DNA of 38,926 nt from JAILLW01 sp045629045 (GTDB lineage Bacteria > Bacillota > Clostridia > Lachnospirales > Lachnospiraceae), in the NCBI GenBank assembly GCA_045629045.1, contig JAZQQM010000064.1, forward strand, positions 1 to 38,926, given 5' to 3'. A program made the translations under genes and the position numbers. The notes beneath the pieces were generated by a model, which saw only the letters and a program-made list of their open reading frames with translations, ran no database searches and was not told the DNA's origin. Below, in pieces: positions 1 to 6,568 of the stretch. Each line of letters starts with the position of its first letter. The first letter of the stretch is position 1.

Positions 1-402
1 AGAGGCTGGATATCTTGGAACTTGGATAATTATGAAAAATATGGCTTTGGCCTTTGGGCGGTTGTACTAAAAGAAACTGATGAATTTATTGGAGATTGTG
101 GGATTACTATTCAAAATATCGATGGAGAAATGCTTCCAGAAATAGGATATCACATCCATAAAAATCATTGGCGTAAGGGATATGGAAAAGAGGCAGCAAG
201 AGCAGTTCGTGATTGGGTATTTGAAAATACAGATTATGACATTATCTATTCATATATGAAATATACAAATGTTGGCTCTTATAACACAGCTATTGCCAAT
301 GGAATGAAAAAGGTTAAAGAATACCCTGACCCTAAAAATACAATTTCCTATGCTTATGCTATTACAAGAGATGAATGGAAGAGTATTAGGAATGATTTGT
401 AA
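1..402 (+). CDS. GNAT family N-acetyltransferase, 5'-truncated
   Basis: This is the C-terminal part of a GCN5-related N-acetyltransferase. The frame is open from the first base of the window, so the true start lies outside; a TTG at 22 is only an internal codon. The visible part carries the motif-A region with the acetyl-CoA pyrophosphate-binding loop RKGYGKEA, preceded by the strand EIGYHIHKNHW, and a late motif-B strand NVGSYNTAIANGMKK of the RimJ/RimL type (N-x-x-S-x-x-x-x-x-x-x-G-M). Such enzymes acetylate amino groups of small molecules, antibiotics or ribosomal-protein N-termini. The substrate cannot be told from this fragment. It ends with TAA at 402. Confidence 0.85.
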   Translation, partial: RGWISWNLDNYEKYGFGLWAVVLKETDEFIGDCGITIQNIDGEMLPEIGYHIHKNHWRKGYGKEAARAVRDWVFENTDYDIIYSYMKYTNVGSYNTAIANGMKKVKEYPDPKNTISYAYAITRDEWKSIRNDL

Positions 403-403
403 C

Positions 404-580
404 TTGAATTTTTATGGGCTTAAGGAGAGATATCCCAAAAGTGAGGCAAAAAGAAAAATTGCTGATTCAAATCAATTAAAGATAATGAAGGAAAAATCGC
501 AGATTAGTTTTAAGACTTATCTTGAAAAATTAGATGACGAATTAGTGGCGAAAGTCAACAGGTTATTGACCAAGTATTAA
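404..580 (+). pseudogene. possible gene remnant or small hypothetical protein
   Basis: A lysine-rich open stretch, reading on as KEKSQISFKTYLEKLDDELV to a TAA at 580, lies just after the acetyltransferase. Its formal start at 350 would sit inside the acetyltransferase and has no ribosome site. I see no convincing start codon with a Shine-Dalgarno after 402. The helical, charged C-terminus looks like the tail of a longer protein, so a decayed fragment is more likely than an intact small gene. I do not recognise the family. Confidence 0.25.
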
Positions 581-653
581 AGCACGAAAATGTACTGATG
601 AGAAGCCAAAACTTATTAATATTAAGAATAGAGATGAGGAGACAATAATACAT

Positions 654-1184
654 ATGATCGAATTAAACAAAATGATATTGGTTAACTATTGCCATCCTGA
701 TTGTGTACCATTAAAGAATATAATGCGTCAGACTAAAGAGGAGGCCTTCAAGATGGCCAAAGCTCTGTCCGATGCTCATCCGGAAACGACTGCCTTCTAT
801 AGATTTGCAGATTTTGAAAACTATTATAAATTAAGAGAAACCCAGGATAAGTATTTGTATGATGAATTTGTTTCGATTGGTGGGGAGCCTGAGACGAATC
901 ATCCTTTATCGTTTGTAATTGAGGGAAGCAAATATCTGGAAGAGTGGTTCGGAAATGGAATTGAAACAAGAATACCAATAGCGGGAATTAATGAAAAACA
1001 TATCAGTTTTACCCTTGGAGACAGCGGCGCTGAATATGGCAGGAATGGTTCTGTTAAGTTATTGGGCTTGCAGGACATGATCGGGTTATTATCGGAACAG
1101 ACAGGTGACTTTAACGATTTTCTTAATACTATTGGCAAGCAGTATGTCGAGGTACAGTTATGGTCCGACAGATATGTTAATTGA
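654..1184 (+). CDS. conserved hypothetical protein, 176 aa
   Basis: A soluble protein of 176 residues with no signal peptide or membrane segment. The start is set by GAGATGAGGAGA at 631-642 about 11 bases upstream of ATG 654. It begins with a short beta-strand (KMILVNYCHPDC) and has the patches TTAFYRFADFENYY, HPLSFVIEGSKYLEEWFGNG and ISFTLGDSGAEYG, which look like conserved cores, but no catalytic motif I can name. My impression is that similar proteins of unknown function occur in gut Firmicutes; this is memory, not a search. It ends at TGA 1182-1184. The same frame then stays open for 30 more codons to TAG at 1277, with sensible composition, so the stop could be a nonsense mutation or the tail a separate remnant. 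Confidence 0.7.
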   Translation: MIELNKMILVNYCHPDCVPLKNIMRQTKEEAFKMAKALSDAHPETTAFYRFADFENYYKLRETQDKYLYDEFVSIGGEPETNHPLSFVIEGSKYLEEWFGNGIETRIPIAGINEKHISFTLGDSGAEYGRNGSVKLLGLQDMIGLLSEQTGDFNDFLNTIGKQYVEVQLWSDRYVN

Positions 1185-1277
1185 TACCTCCCCATGTCCA
1201 ACGGTGGAGTTTATGAAAAAAGTATTGAAGTTGATGGCCGCTTAATAAAAAGATACTGGATTGAAACCGATGGCTAG
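1185..1277 (+). pseudogene. in-frame continuation after the TGA of the upstream gene
   Basis: Thirty codons directly follow the TGA at 1182-1184 in the same frame and end with TAG at 1275-1277. They read YLPMSNGGVYEKSIEVDGRL and onward to WIETDG. The composition is protein-like, with alternating strand-like segments. An ATG lies at 1194 but has no ribosome site. Either the upstream gene lost its last 30 residues by a stop mutation, or this is the tail of another decayed gene. Confidence 0.3.
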
Positions 1278-1374
1278 ATTCTTATTTTTCTTTCTTTGGT
1301 TAAATTTGATATAACATTAATTAGGGAACTTTCAAAGTTGTACAAGATTAAGTTCTAAGAGAGGAGATTCGTCT

Positions 1375-2253
1375 GTGAACATTTTAGTGATTGGCGGCAC
1401 TAGATATTTTGGAATTCATATGGTGAATAAGTTGCTCGAAGAAGGGCACAATGTGACAATAGCCACAAGAGGTACAACTGCAGATAATTTCGGGTCAAAA
1501 GTGAAACGCATCTATTTAGAAAGAACTAATGAAAATAGTATTAAAGATGCATTGAAAGATCTTCACTTTGATGTTGTTATAGACAAAATAGCATATTGTT
1601 CAAATGACATTCGATATGTAATGGATAATGTTAATTGTGATAAGTATATCTATATGTCAAGTACATCTGTATATAATCCTAAAAAGATAGATACGGTAGA
1701 AGAGGATTTTAACGGATATTCCGATACGTTTGTCTGGTGTGACAGGATGGCATTTCCGTATGAGGAAATAAAAAGACAGGCGGAATATGCTTTATGGCAA
1801 AAATATGCGGATAGAAATTGGATTGCGGTTAGATATCCTTTTGCAATAGGAAAAGATGATTATACAAACAGGTTAAAATTTTATGTTGATCATGTGATGC
1901 AATCGATTCCAATGTACATCGACAATATAGATTACCAAATGAGTTATATCAGATCTGATGAGGCGGGCTGTTTCATTTCATTTTTGGTTGATAAGAACGT
2001 TGATGGTGCAATTAATGGTTGCTCAGATGGAACAATATCCCTTGGTGAAATTATCGAGTATGTTGAGAATAAGACCGGAAAGAAAGCGATTATTGACAAC
2101 TCCGGAGATACTGCCCCCTATAATGGGGAACCGGAATATAGCATTACTACACAAAAGGCAAAAAAATTAGGGTTTGAATTTTCAAAATTATCAGATTGGA
2201 TTTATGATTTGCTTGATTACTATATTTCGGTTAATGAAGAAGCATTAAAATGA
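1375..2253 (+). CDS. NAD-dependent epimerase/dehydratase (extended SDR family)
   Basis: A 292-residue extended short-chain dehydrogenase/reductase. The N-terminal Rossmann nucleotide-binding loop is GGTRYFG (residues 7-13), and a basic ATRGTT segment after strand 2 follows. A YMSSTSVY strand precedes the active-site region, where YEEIK gives the YxxxK catalytic pair. The start is GTG 1375, chosen because GAGGAG lies at 1361-1366 just upstream and the Rossmann strand MNILVIGGT begins directly. Family members act on nucleotide sugars or similar substrates; this one resembles the stand-alone NAD-dependent epimerase group whose substrate is often unknown. It stands alone, with 97 bases of AT-rich DNA before it. 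Its leucine codons favour TTA/TTG, whereas the core genes downstream favour CTT, which fits an accessory origin. Confidence 0.85.
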   Translation: MNILVIGGTRYFGIHMVNKLLEEGHNVTIATRGTTADNFGSKVKRIYLERTNENSIKDALKDLHFDVVIDKIAYCSNDIRYVMDNVNCDKYIYMSSTSVYNPKKIDTVEEDFNGYSDTFVWCDRMAFPYEEIKRQAEYALWQKYADRNWIAVRYPFAIGKDDYTNRLKFYVDHVMQSIPMYIDNIDYQMSYIRSDEAGCFISFLVDKNVDGAINGCSDGTISLGEIIEYVENKTGKKAIIDNSGDTAPYNGEPEYSITTQKAKKLGFEFSKLSDWIYDLLDYYISVNEEALK

Positions 2254-2299
2254 TTGAATCATGATTTTTGCTTTAAAATAGGCAAATGTAAACTGCGTA

Positions 2300-2329
2300 T
2301 TGACAGAGGATATAAGTTAAGTGTATATA
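2300..2329 (+). promoter_or_regulatory. sigma-A promoter candidate for the pheA leader
   Basis: TTGACA at 2300-2305 and TATATA at 2324-2329 are separated by 18 bases. Transcription would begin near 2336, giving a leader of about 170 bases before pheA. Confidence 0.55.
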
Positions 2330-2335
2330 TATCAT

Positions 2336-2480
2336 ATATTCACATCAAATTGTGGGTGTAAGTTTTAGGAGTGGTAGTTGCAAAGGATTTATTAATCTGG
2401 AGCACGCCCGATAATTATTATGAGAATATGAATGTTTGGCAATTTAGGTGCTGCACAGATTAATGTGTAGCACCTTTTTT
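2336..2480 (+). ncRNA. unidentified structured leader or small RNA upstream of pheA
   Basis: Between the promoter candidate and the terminator at 2446-2480 the RNA can fold. TGGGTGT (2353-2359) pairs with ACGCCCG (2404-2410), enclosing a smaller hairpin in which GGATT pairs with AATCT around the loop TATT. The element could be a cis-acting leader controlling pheA by termination, or an independent small RNA. I compared it with T-box, SAM, purine, c-di-GMP, THF and fluoride consensus features from memory and found no match. A frame open from GTG 2371 to TAA 2461 encodes two Trp, a Tyr pair and one Phe, and ends in the terminator loop, but it has no well-placed ribosome site. Confidence 0.4.
2446..2480 (+). 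terminator. intrinsic terminator or attenuator before pheA
   Basis: AGGTGCTGCACA (2446-2457) pairs with TGTGTAGCACCT (2464-2475) in a 12-bp stem with a single G-U wobble and the loop GATTAA. The run of T continues through 2480. It lies only 24 bases before the pheA start, so it must be read through for pheA to be expressed from the upstream promoter. Confidence 0.85.
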
Positions 2481-2503
2481 ATTTGAAAAAAGGAGGAATA
2501 TAA

Positions 2504-3391
2504 ATGGTAGATAATGATATTTTTGTAAATGAAATGCAATGGGCAATAGAGAATACACCGCGGGAATTCCCGGAAAGTGTTAATGTGGCATGCCAGGGAA
2601 CGGAAGGATCAAATTCAAAGGAAGCAGTTAAGAAGCTTTTTCGTGCTCCGAATATTATGTATTTTTCGTCATTTGAGGCGGTGTTTAACGCTATTGAGAT
2701 GGGGCTTTGCAAATACGGGGTGATTCCCCTGGAAAACAGTACGGCAGGATCCGTTAATTCGGTATACGATTTGATGATTCAATATGAGTTTTATATTGTT
2801 CGAAGTACCAGAATAAGGATAGAGCATAATCTTATTGCAAAGTATGGAGTCGGACTGGAAGATATCAGGGAAATATTATCTCATGAGCAGGCAATAAGCC
2901 AGTGCTCAAAATTCTTAAGTACATTAGAAAACGTACGGGTAATTCCCCTTGAAAACACGGCGTTTGCGGCAAGGGAAGTTGCTATGTCGGACAGAAACGA
3001 TATGGCGGCTATTGCATCTAAAGCCTGCATTAAACTTTATGATTTAAACTGCATATTAAGCGGAATACAAAATAACGACAATAATTACACCAGGTTTATC
3101 TGTATTTCCAAAAAACTTGAGATTTATCCGGGAGCTAACAGAACAAGTCTCATGGTAATATTGCCCCATGAACCCGGGTCCCTTTATCGTTTTCTTTCGC
3201 CCCTTAATGACAAAGGTATAAATCTTCTTAAACTTGAAAGTCGCCCTCTGCCGGGACGTGAATTTGAATTTATGTTCTATTTTGATATTGAAACTTCTGT
3301 GTATTCAAGCAGGCTGTCGGAACTTTTGGATATGCTGCCTATGGAATGCGAAGAGTTTAGATATCTGGGAAGTTACAGTGAAATTATTTAA
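2504..3391 (+). CDS. pheA: prephenate dehydratase with C-terminal ACT domain
   Basis: Prephenate dehydratase converts prephenate to phenylpyruvate with loss of water and CO2, the committed step to phenylalanine. The catalytic part spans roughly residues 27-205. It includes IPLENSTAGSV (74-84), typical of the substrate lobe, and the signature TRF (196-198) in NNYTRFICI. The ACT regulatory domain covers about 212-290, with the phenylalanine-binding ESRP motif at 245-248. No chorismate mutase domain is fused, unlike the bifunctional P-protein. ATG 2504 follows AGGAGG closely. The gene sits behind a strong terminator-type hairpin and a structured leader, which suggests control by attenuation. Thioredoxin follows 22-28 bases after the stop. 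Confidence 0.93.
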   Translation: MVDNDIFVNEMQWAIENTPREFPESVNVACQGTEGSNSKEAVKKLFRAPNIMYFSSFEAVFNAIEMGLCKYGVIPLENSTAGSVNSVYDLMIQYEFYIVRSTRIRIEHNLIAKYGVGLEDIREILSHEQAISQCSKFLSTLENVRVIPLENTAFAAREVAMSDRNDMAAIASKACIKLYDLNCILSGIQNNDNNYTRFICISKKLEIYPGANRTSLMVILPHEPGSLYRFLSPLNDKGINLLKLESRPLPGREFEFMFYFDIETSVYSSRLSELLDMLPMECEEFRYLGSYSEII

Positions 3392-3419
3392 ATGTTTTGA
3401 TTAAGAAAGGAAAATGAAT

Positions 3420-3743
3420 ATGAACGAATTAGTATTAGACAAGAACAATTTTGAAACTGAAGTATTACATAGTGATATGCCGGTGCTTGTGGATTTTTGG
3501 GCACCCTGGTGCGGCCCCTGTCAAATGATGGGGCCGGTAATTTCAAAGCTGGCTTTGGAGACGGGAGACCGATATAAGGTAGGTAAGGTGAATATTGACG
3601 AAAATGAGGATCTGGCGTCGGAATTTGATGTTATGAGTATTCCCACCATTAAGCTTTTTAGAAACGGAAAAGTTATAATGACAAATATTGGTGCTGTCAC
3701 CAAGGAAAAACTGGAGAATATGATTGATGAAAGTTTGGCATAA
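3420..3743 (+). CDS. trxA: thioredoxin
   Basis: A classical 107-residue thioredoxin with the redox-active WCGPC (cysteines at residues 31 and 34) and the cis-proline segment SIPTIKLF. It reduces disulfides in cytosolic proteins using electrons from thioredoxin reductase. Two ATG codons in frame, 3414 and 3420, could start it. 3420 is preferred because the AAAGG at 3406-3410 is about 9 bases away from it but only 3 from 3414. It is followed after 31 bases by rubrerythrin, so the pair probably serves redox and peroxide defence in an anaerobe. Confidence 0.95.
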   Translation: MNELVLDKNNFETEVLHSDMPVLVDFWAPWCGPCQMMGPVISKLALETGDRYKVGKVNIDENEDLASEFDVMSIPTIKLFRNGKVIMTNIGAVTKEKLENMIDESLA

Positions 3744-3774
3744 AAAAATAACTGTTTGATAGGAGAAAAATAAA

Positions 3775-4326
3775 ATGGAAAAGAATTGTATGAATAAATA
3801 CGAAGGAACAAAAACATTGGAGAATCTTAAGGCTGCATTTGCCGGCGAAGCCCAGGCAAGAAACAAATATACATATTTTGCTTCAACGGCTAAAAAAGAA
3901 GGTTTCGAGCAAATAGCGGAAATATTCGCTAAGACTGCCGATAATGAAAAAGAACATGCAAAATTATGGTTCAAAGAGCTTAACGGTATAGGCACAACTG
4001 CCGAAAATCTGTCGAATGCAGCCGACGGCGAAAACTACGAATGGACGGATATGTATTATGAATTTGCCAAAACGGCGGACGAGGAAGGATTCCCCGAACT
4101 TGCCTGTAAATTCCGTATGGTTGCCGAAATAGAAAAGCGTCATGAGGCACGTTACAGAGCACTGCTTAACAATATAAACATGCAGGAGGTCTTTAGCAAA
4201 AGTGAAGTCAAGGTATGGGAATGCAGAAATTGCGGACATATAGTAGTGGGAACCGACACCCCGGAAAAATGTCCCGTATGTAATCACCCCCAGAGCTATT
4301 TTGAGATTCATGTTGATAATTTTTAG
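3775..4326 (+). CDS. rbr: rubrerythrin
   Basis: A 183-residue rubrerythrin: an N-terminal four-helix diiron domain followed by a C-terminal rubredoxin-like FeS4 domain. It reduces hydrogen peroxide to water in anaerobes. Likely diiron ligands are seen in FAGEAQARNKY (Glu25), NEKEH (Glu58, His61), the helix DEEGF, and EIEKRH (Glu120, His123). The rubredoxin module has CxxC pairs at Cys150/153 and Cys166/169. Length and domain order are typical. A GGAGAA ribosome site precedes ATG 3775. It probably shares a transcript with trxA. The promoter for the next unit begins inside its last codons. Confidence 0.96.
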   Translation: MEKNCMNKYEGTKTLENLKAAFAGEAQARNKYTYFASTAKKEGFEQIAEIFAKTADNEKEHAKLWFKELNGIGTTAENLSNAADGENYEWTDMYYEFAKTADEEGFPELACKFRMVAEIEKRHEARYRALLNNINMQEVFSKSEVKVWECRNCGHIVVGTDTPEKCPVCNHPQSYFEIHVDNF

Positions 4327-4341
4327 CTTGTCTGCTAATAT
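4313..4341 (+). promoter_or_regulatory. promoter of the fluoride-riboswitch transcript
   Basis: TTGATA (4313-4318, inside the end of rbr) and TAATAT (4336-4341) are spaced by 17 bases. Transcription would start near 4348, about ten bases before the riboswitch aptamer, which is the expected geometry. Confidence 0.6.
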
Positions 4342-4356
4342 ACCAATGTAATATTT

Positions 4357-4448
4357 AGGGAATGAGGTTCTCCCCGGGAATATCCCAAACCGCTGTTTAA
4401 GCTGATGACTTCTGCGTATTTTATAGGCAGAATTTGTCAGCTTTTTTT
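4357..4448 (+). promoter_or_regulatory. fluoride riboswitch (crcB motif) with expression platform
   Basis: The sequence fits the fluoride riboswitch consensus. GGGA (4358-4361) pairs with TCCC (4371-4374) around a loop ATGAGGTTC. The conserved AAACCGCTG (4387-4395) and AGCTGATGAC (4400-4409) follow, and loop bases GAGGTT (4364-4369) can form the pseudoknot with GACTTC (4407-4412), two pairs being G-U. An extra mini-hairpin GGGA-ATA-TCCC (4376-4386) is inserted between the two halves. The 3' half of the aptamer is also the 5' arm of the terminator at 4399-4448. Fluoride binding should therefore block the terminator and turn on the downstream antiporter and phosphatase genes. The match is from memory of the published consensus and the Thermotoga aptamer. 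Confidence 0.85.
4399..4448 (+). terminator. riboswitch-controlled intrinsic terminator
   Basis: The 17-base arm 4399-4415 pairs with 4427-4443, with one mismatch and two G-U pairs, and is followed by seven T (4442-4448). It overlaps the aptamer, so the two folds are mutually exclusive. Confidence 0.88.
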
Positions 4449-4476
4449 GACGTCTGTCGGAATTGGAGGAATTTAA

Positions 4477-5679
4477 ATGTTAACATCACTGGCACTTATT
4501 TTTTTAGTAGGGCTGTCATTGGCAGCGATAATACAAAAGGCAAAAATACCGAGAATAATCGGAATGCTGATTACGGGTATTGTATTGGGGCCTTATGTTC
4601 TTGATCTACTTGATCCGTCTATCTTAAATATTTCATCTGATCTAAGACAGATGGCACTTATTATCATCCTGATTAAGGCAGGTATATCTTTGGACATATC
4701 GGATCTTAAAAAGATAGGACGTCCTGCAATACTGATGTCTTTTTTGCCGGCGGTTATGGAAATATTGGGGTTTGTGTTACTGGCACCGTATTTTCTTGAT
4801 GTTGACAGACTGGAAGCAGCTATCATGGGTGCGGTTCTGGGGGCTGTTTCCCCTGCCGTTGTGGTGCCGAGAATGGTCAATCTGATGGAAGAAAAGTACG
4901 GAACCAACAAAAGTATACCGCAGTTAATTCTGGCAGGAGCATCCTTAGATGATGTTTTCGTAATCGTTTTGTTTTCGACTTTTATAAATATGGCAACGGG
5001 AACCGGTGCAAGTATAAAGGATATAGTTGATATTCCCGTTTCAATTCTGCTTGGAATTGTAGTAGGAGCTTTGGCAGGTATATTTTTGTCATGGTTTTTC
5101 GAAACGGCTTATGTGAAGAAGCATCATATAAGAAACAGTATGAAAGTTATAATTGTGCTGGGAGTTGCATTCCTGTTGATGGCAATAGAAGAGTGGTGCG
5201 AAAAGTATGTTTCGATATCGGGACTGCTTGCGGTTATGTCTATGGCCTGTGCAATTAAGATGAAAAGCGATGAATGCGTGTCAAAGCGAATCGCCGAAAA
5301 ATACGGCAAATTGTGGCTGGCAGCAGAGGTGTTACTGTTTGTTCTGGTAGGTGCCGCAGTTGATATAAGATATACGTTAAAGGCCGGTCTTGGGGCAATT
5401 GCCATAATATTTATAGCTCTTATCTTTAGAAGTATCGGGGTATGGCTTTGTCTGGTGGGAACAGATTTGAATGTAAAAGAAAAGTGGTTCTGCGTAATTT
5501 CATATTTACCTAAAGCAACTGTTCAGGCGGCAATCGGTTCGGTACCGCTTTCGTTGGGACTTCCCTGTGGCAATATAGTGTTGTCTGTTGCGGTTTTATC
5601 TATTATAATTACTGCGCCGATAGGTGCATTTGCAATGGATTTATCATATAAGAAATTATTGGAAGGTGGAAATGATTAG
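4477..5679 (+). CDS. cation/proton antiporter (CPA family) under fluoride control
   Basis: A 400-residue polytopic membrane protein with about 11-12 hydrophobic helices, of the monovalent cation:proton antiporter family (Pfam Na_H_Exchanger type). Family features are the early GMLITGIVLGPYVL helix, the unwound-helix segment GAVSPAVVVPRM (around 122-132) and the acidic pair in GASLDDVF (Asp158-Asp159), which corresponds to the ion-binding aspartates. It has no C-terminal TrkA-N/TrkA-C regulatory domain. It should exchange Na+, K+ or H+ across the membrane. The fluoride riboswitch upstream suggests it helps restore pH or ion balance during fluoride entry as HF; this is inference. A GGAGGA site precedes ATG 4477. 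The stop overlaps the next start by eight bases, implying translational coupling. Confidence 0.9.
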   Translation: MLTSLALIFLVGLSLAAIIQKAKIPRIIGMLITGIVLGPYVLDLLDPSILNISSDLRQMALIIILIKAGISLDISDLKKIGRPAILMSFLPAVMEILGFVLLAPYFLDVDRLEAAIMGAVLGAVSPAVVVPRMVNLMEEKYGTNKSIPQLILAGASLDDVFVIVLFSTFINMATGTGASIKDIVDIPVSILLGIVVGALAGIFLSWFFETAYVKKHHIRNSMKVIIVLGVAFLLMAIEEWCEKYVSISGLLAVMSMACAIKMKSDECVSKRIAEKYGKLWLAAEVLLFVLVGAAVDIRYTLKAGLGAIAIIFIALIFRSIGVWLCLVGTDLNVKEKWFCVISYLPKATVQAAIGSVPLSLGLPCGNIVLSVAVLSIIITAPIGAFAMDLSYKKLLEGGND

Positions 5680-6502
5680 GTTAGTAGCAACGGATCTTGA
5701 CGGAACGGCATTTTTGGAAGGCCGACTGTCGGAAGTAAATAAGCAGACGATTAATAAGGCAATTGACTTCGGAGTTGAGGTGGCATTTGCCACGGGAAGA
5801 GCACTGGGTTCCATACCTGAGGAGGCGTATGTAAACTGTAATGTTACCTATGCGATTACCAGTAACGGTGCCAAAATATATAATGTTAAAACCCGTGAAT
5901 TACTAAGGAATTACGTCATTACCCCCGAAGAGGCAATGAGGATGTTTGAAATCGGTCAAAGTGTCGGTACGGAGTACGAAATATTTATTAACGGTAAGGG
6001 ATATGTAAGTCAAAAATACTATGATAATCCTGCCTTGTACGGTATGCCGGAAAACCTCGTTGAATATATAAGAGCTTCACGTGTGCCGGTACCTGATATC
6101 TTTGAACATATTAAAAAATATGCATCTGAAATTGAAAGCTTCGCATATGTAATTAAAGATGTAAAGATGCATGATGAAGTTATGGGCATGCTTAAAGAAA
6201 AATGTCCCGATAATTATGTTGTTGATTCGGAACCCCAGTGGATTGAAGTAATGAATAATCAAAGCGGTAAGGACAAGGGCGTTCGTCATTTGGCCAATCT
6301 GCTTAATGTTAATATGGATGAAGTTGCTGCATTCGGTGACGGTGACAATGATATAGAAATGCTTCAGTGTGCCAAGGTGAGTGTGGCAATGAATAATGCG
6401 TCTCCCAAATGTAAAGCTGCGGCAAAATATATTTCCAGGGATGTTAAAGAAGACGGCCTTTCGTACGGTATTGAATGTATTCTTAACGGTGACTGGGAAT
6501 AA
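5672..6502 (+). CDS. HAD-superfamily Cof-type phosphatase
   Basis: A 277-residue HAD-IIB (Cof/YidA-like) hydrolase. Motif I is DLDGT with catalytic Asp8 and Asp10; motif II lies near FATGR (strand 2); motifs III and IV are KGVRHL and GDGDNDIEML. These cytosolic Mg2+-dependent phosphatases remove phosphate from sugar phosphates, FMN or similar small molecules; the exact substrate cannot be read here. An upstream in-frame start at 5624 would put 16 extra residues inside the antiporter, so ATG 5672, preceded by GGAAGGTGGA and directly followed by the DLDGT strand, is chosen. It overlaps the antiporter stop (ATGATTAG), so it should share the fluoride-responsive transcript. Confidence 0.93.
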   Translation: MIRLVATDLDGTAFLEGRLSEVNKQTINKAIDFGVEVAFATGRALGSIPEEAYVNCNVTYAITSNGAKIYNVKTRELLRNYVITPEEAMRMFEIGQSVGTEYEIFINGKGYVSQKYYDNPALYGMPENLVEYIRASRVPVPDIFEHIKKYASEIESFAYVIKDVKMHDEVMGMLKEKCPDNYVVDSEPQWIEVMNNQSGKDKGVRHLANLLNVNMDEVAAFGDGDNDIEMLQCAKVSVAMNNASPKCKAAAKYISRDVKEDGLSYGIECILNGDWE

Positions 6503-6532
6503 TTGAGGAATAGCCGTACTTTATGCTATAAT
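6503..6532 (+). promoter_or_regulatory. promoter candidate of the membrane protein/peptidase fusion gene
   Basis: TTGAGG (6503-6508) and a perfect TATAAT (6527-6532) are spaced by 18 bases. The -10 is preceded by TGC, giving an extended -10 element. The GTG start of the next gene lies 36 bases downstream. Confidence 0.65.
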
Positions 6533-6568
6533 CAATTGTTATTATTTGATTTTAGGAGATTTGCTTAA

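Noticed and set aside
2336..2480. T-box or known amino-acid riboswitch before pheA
   Set aside because: The leader lacks the T-box sequence and the conserved cores of riboswitches I know; it is kept only as an unidentified leader.
3521..4311. Long minus-strand open frames opposite trxA and rubrerythrin
   Set aside because: They lie opposite genes with unmistakable motifs, have no ribosome sites and encode low-complexity Phe/Ser-rich sequence; they are mirror frames.
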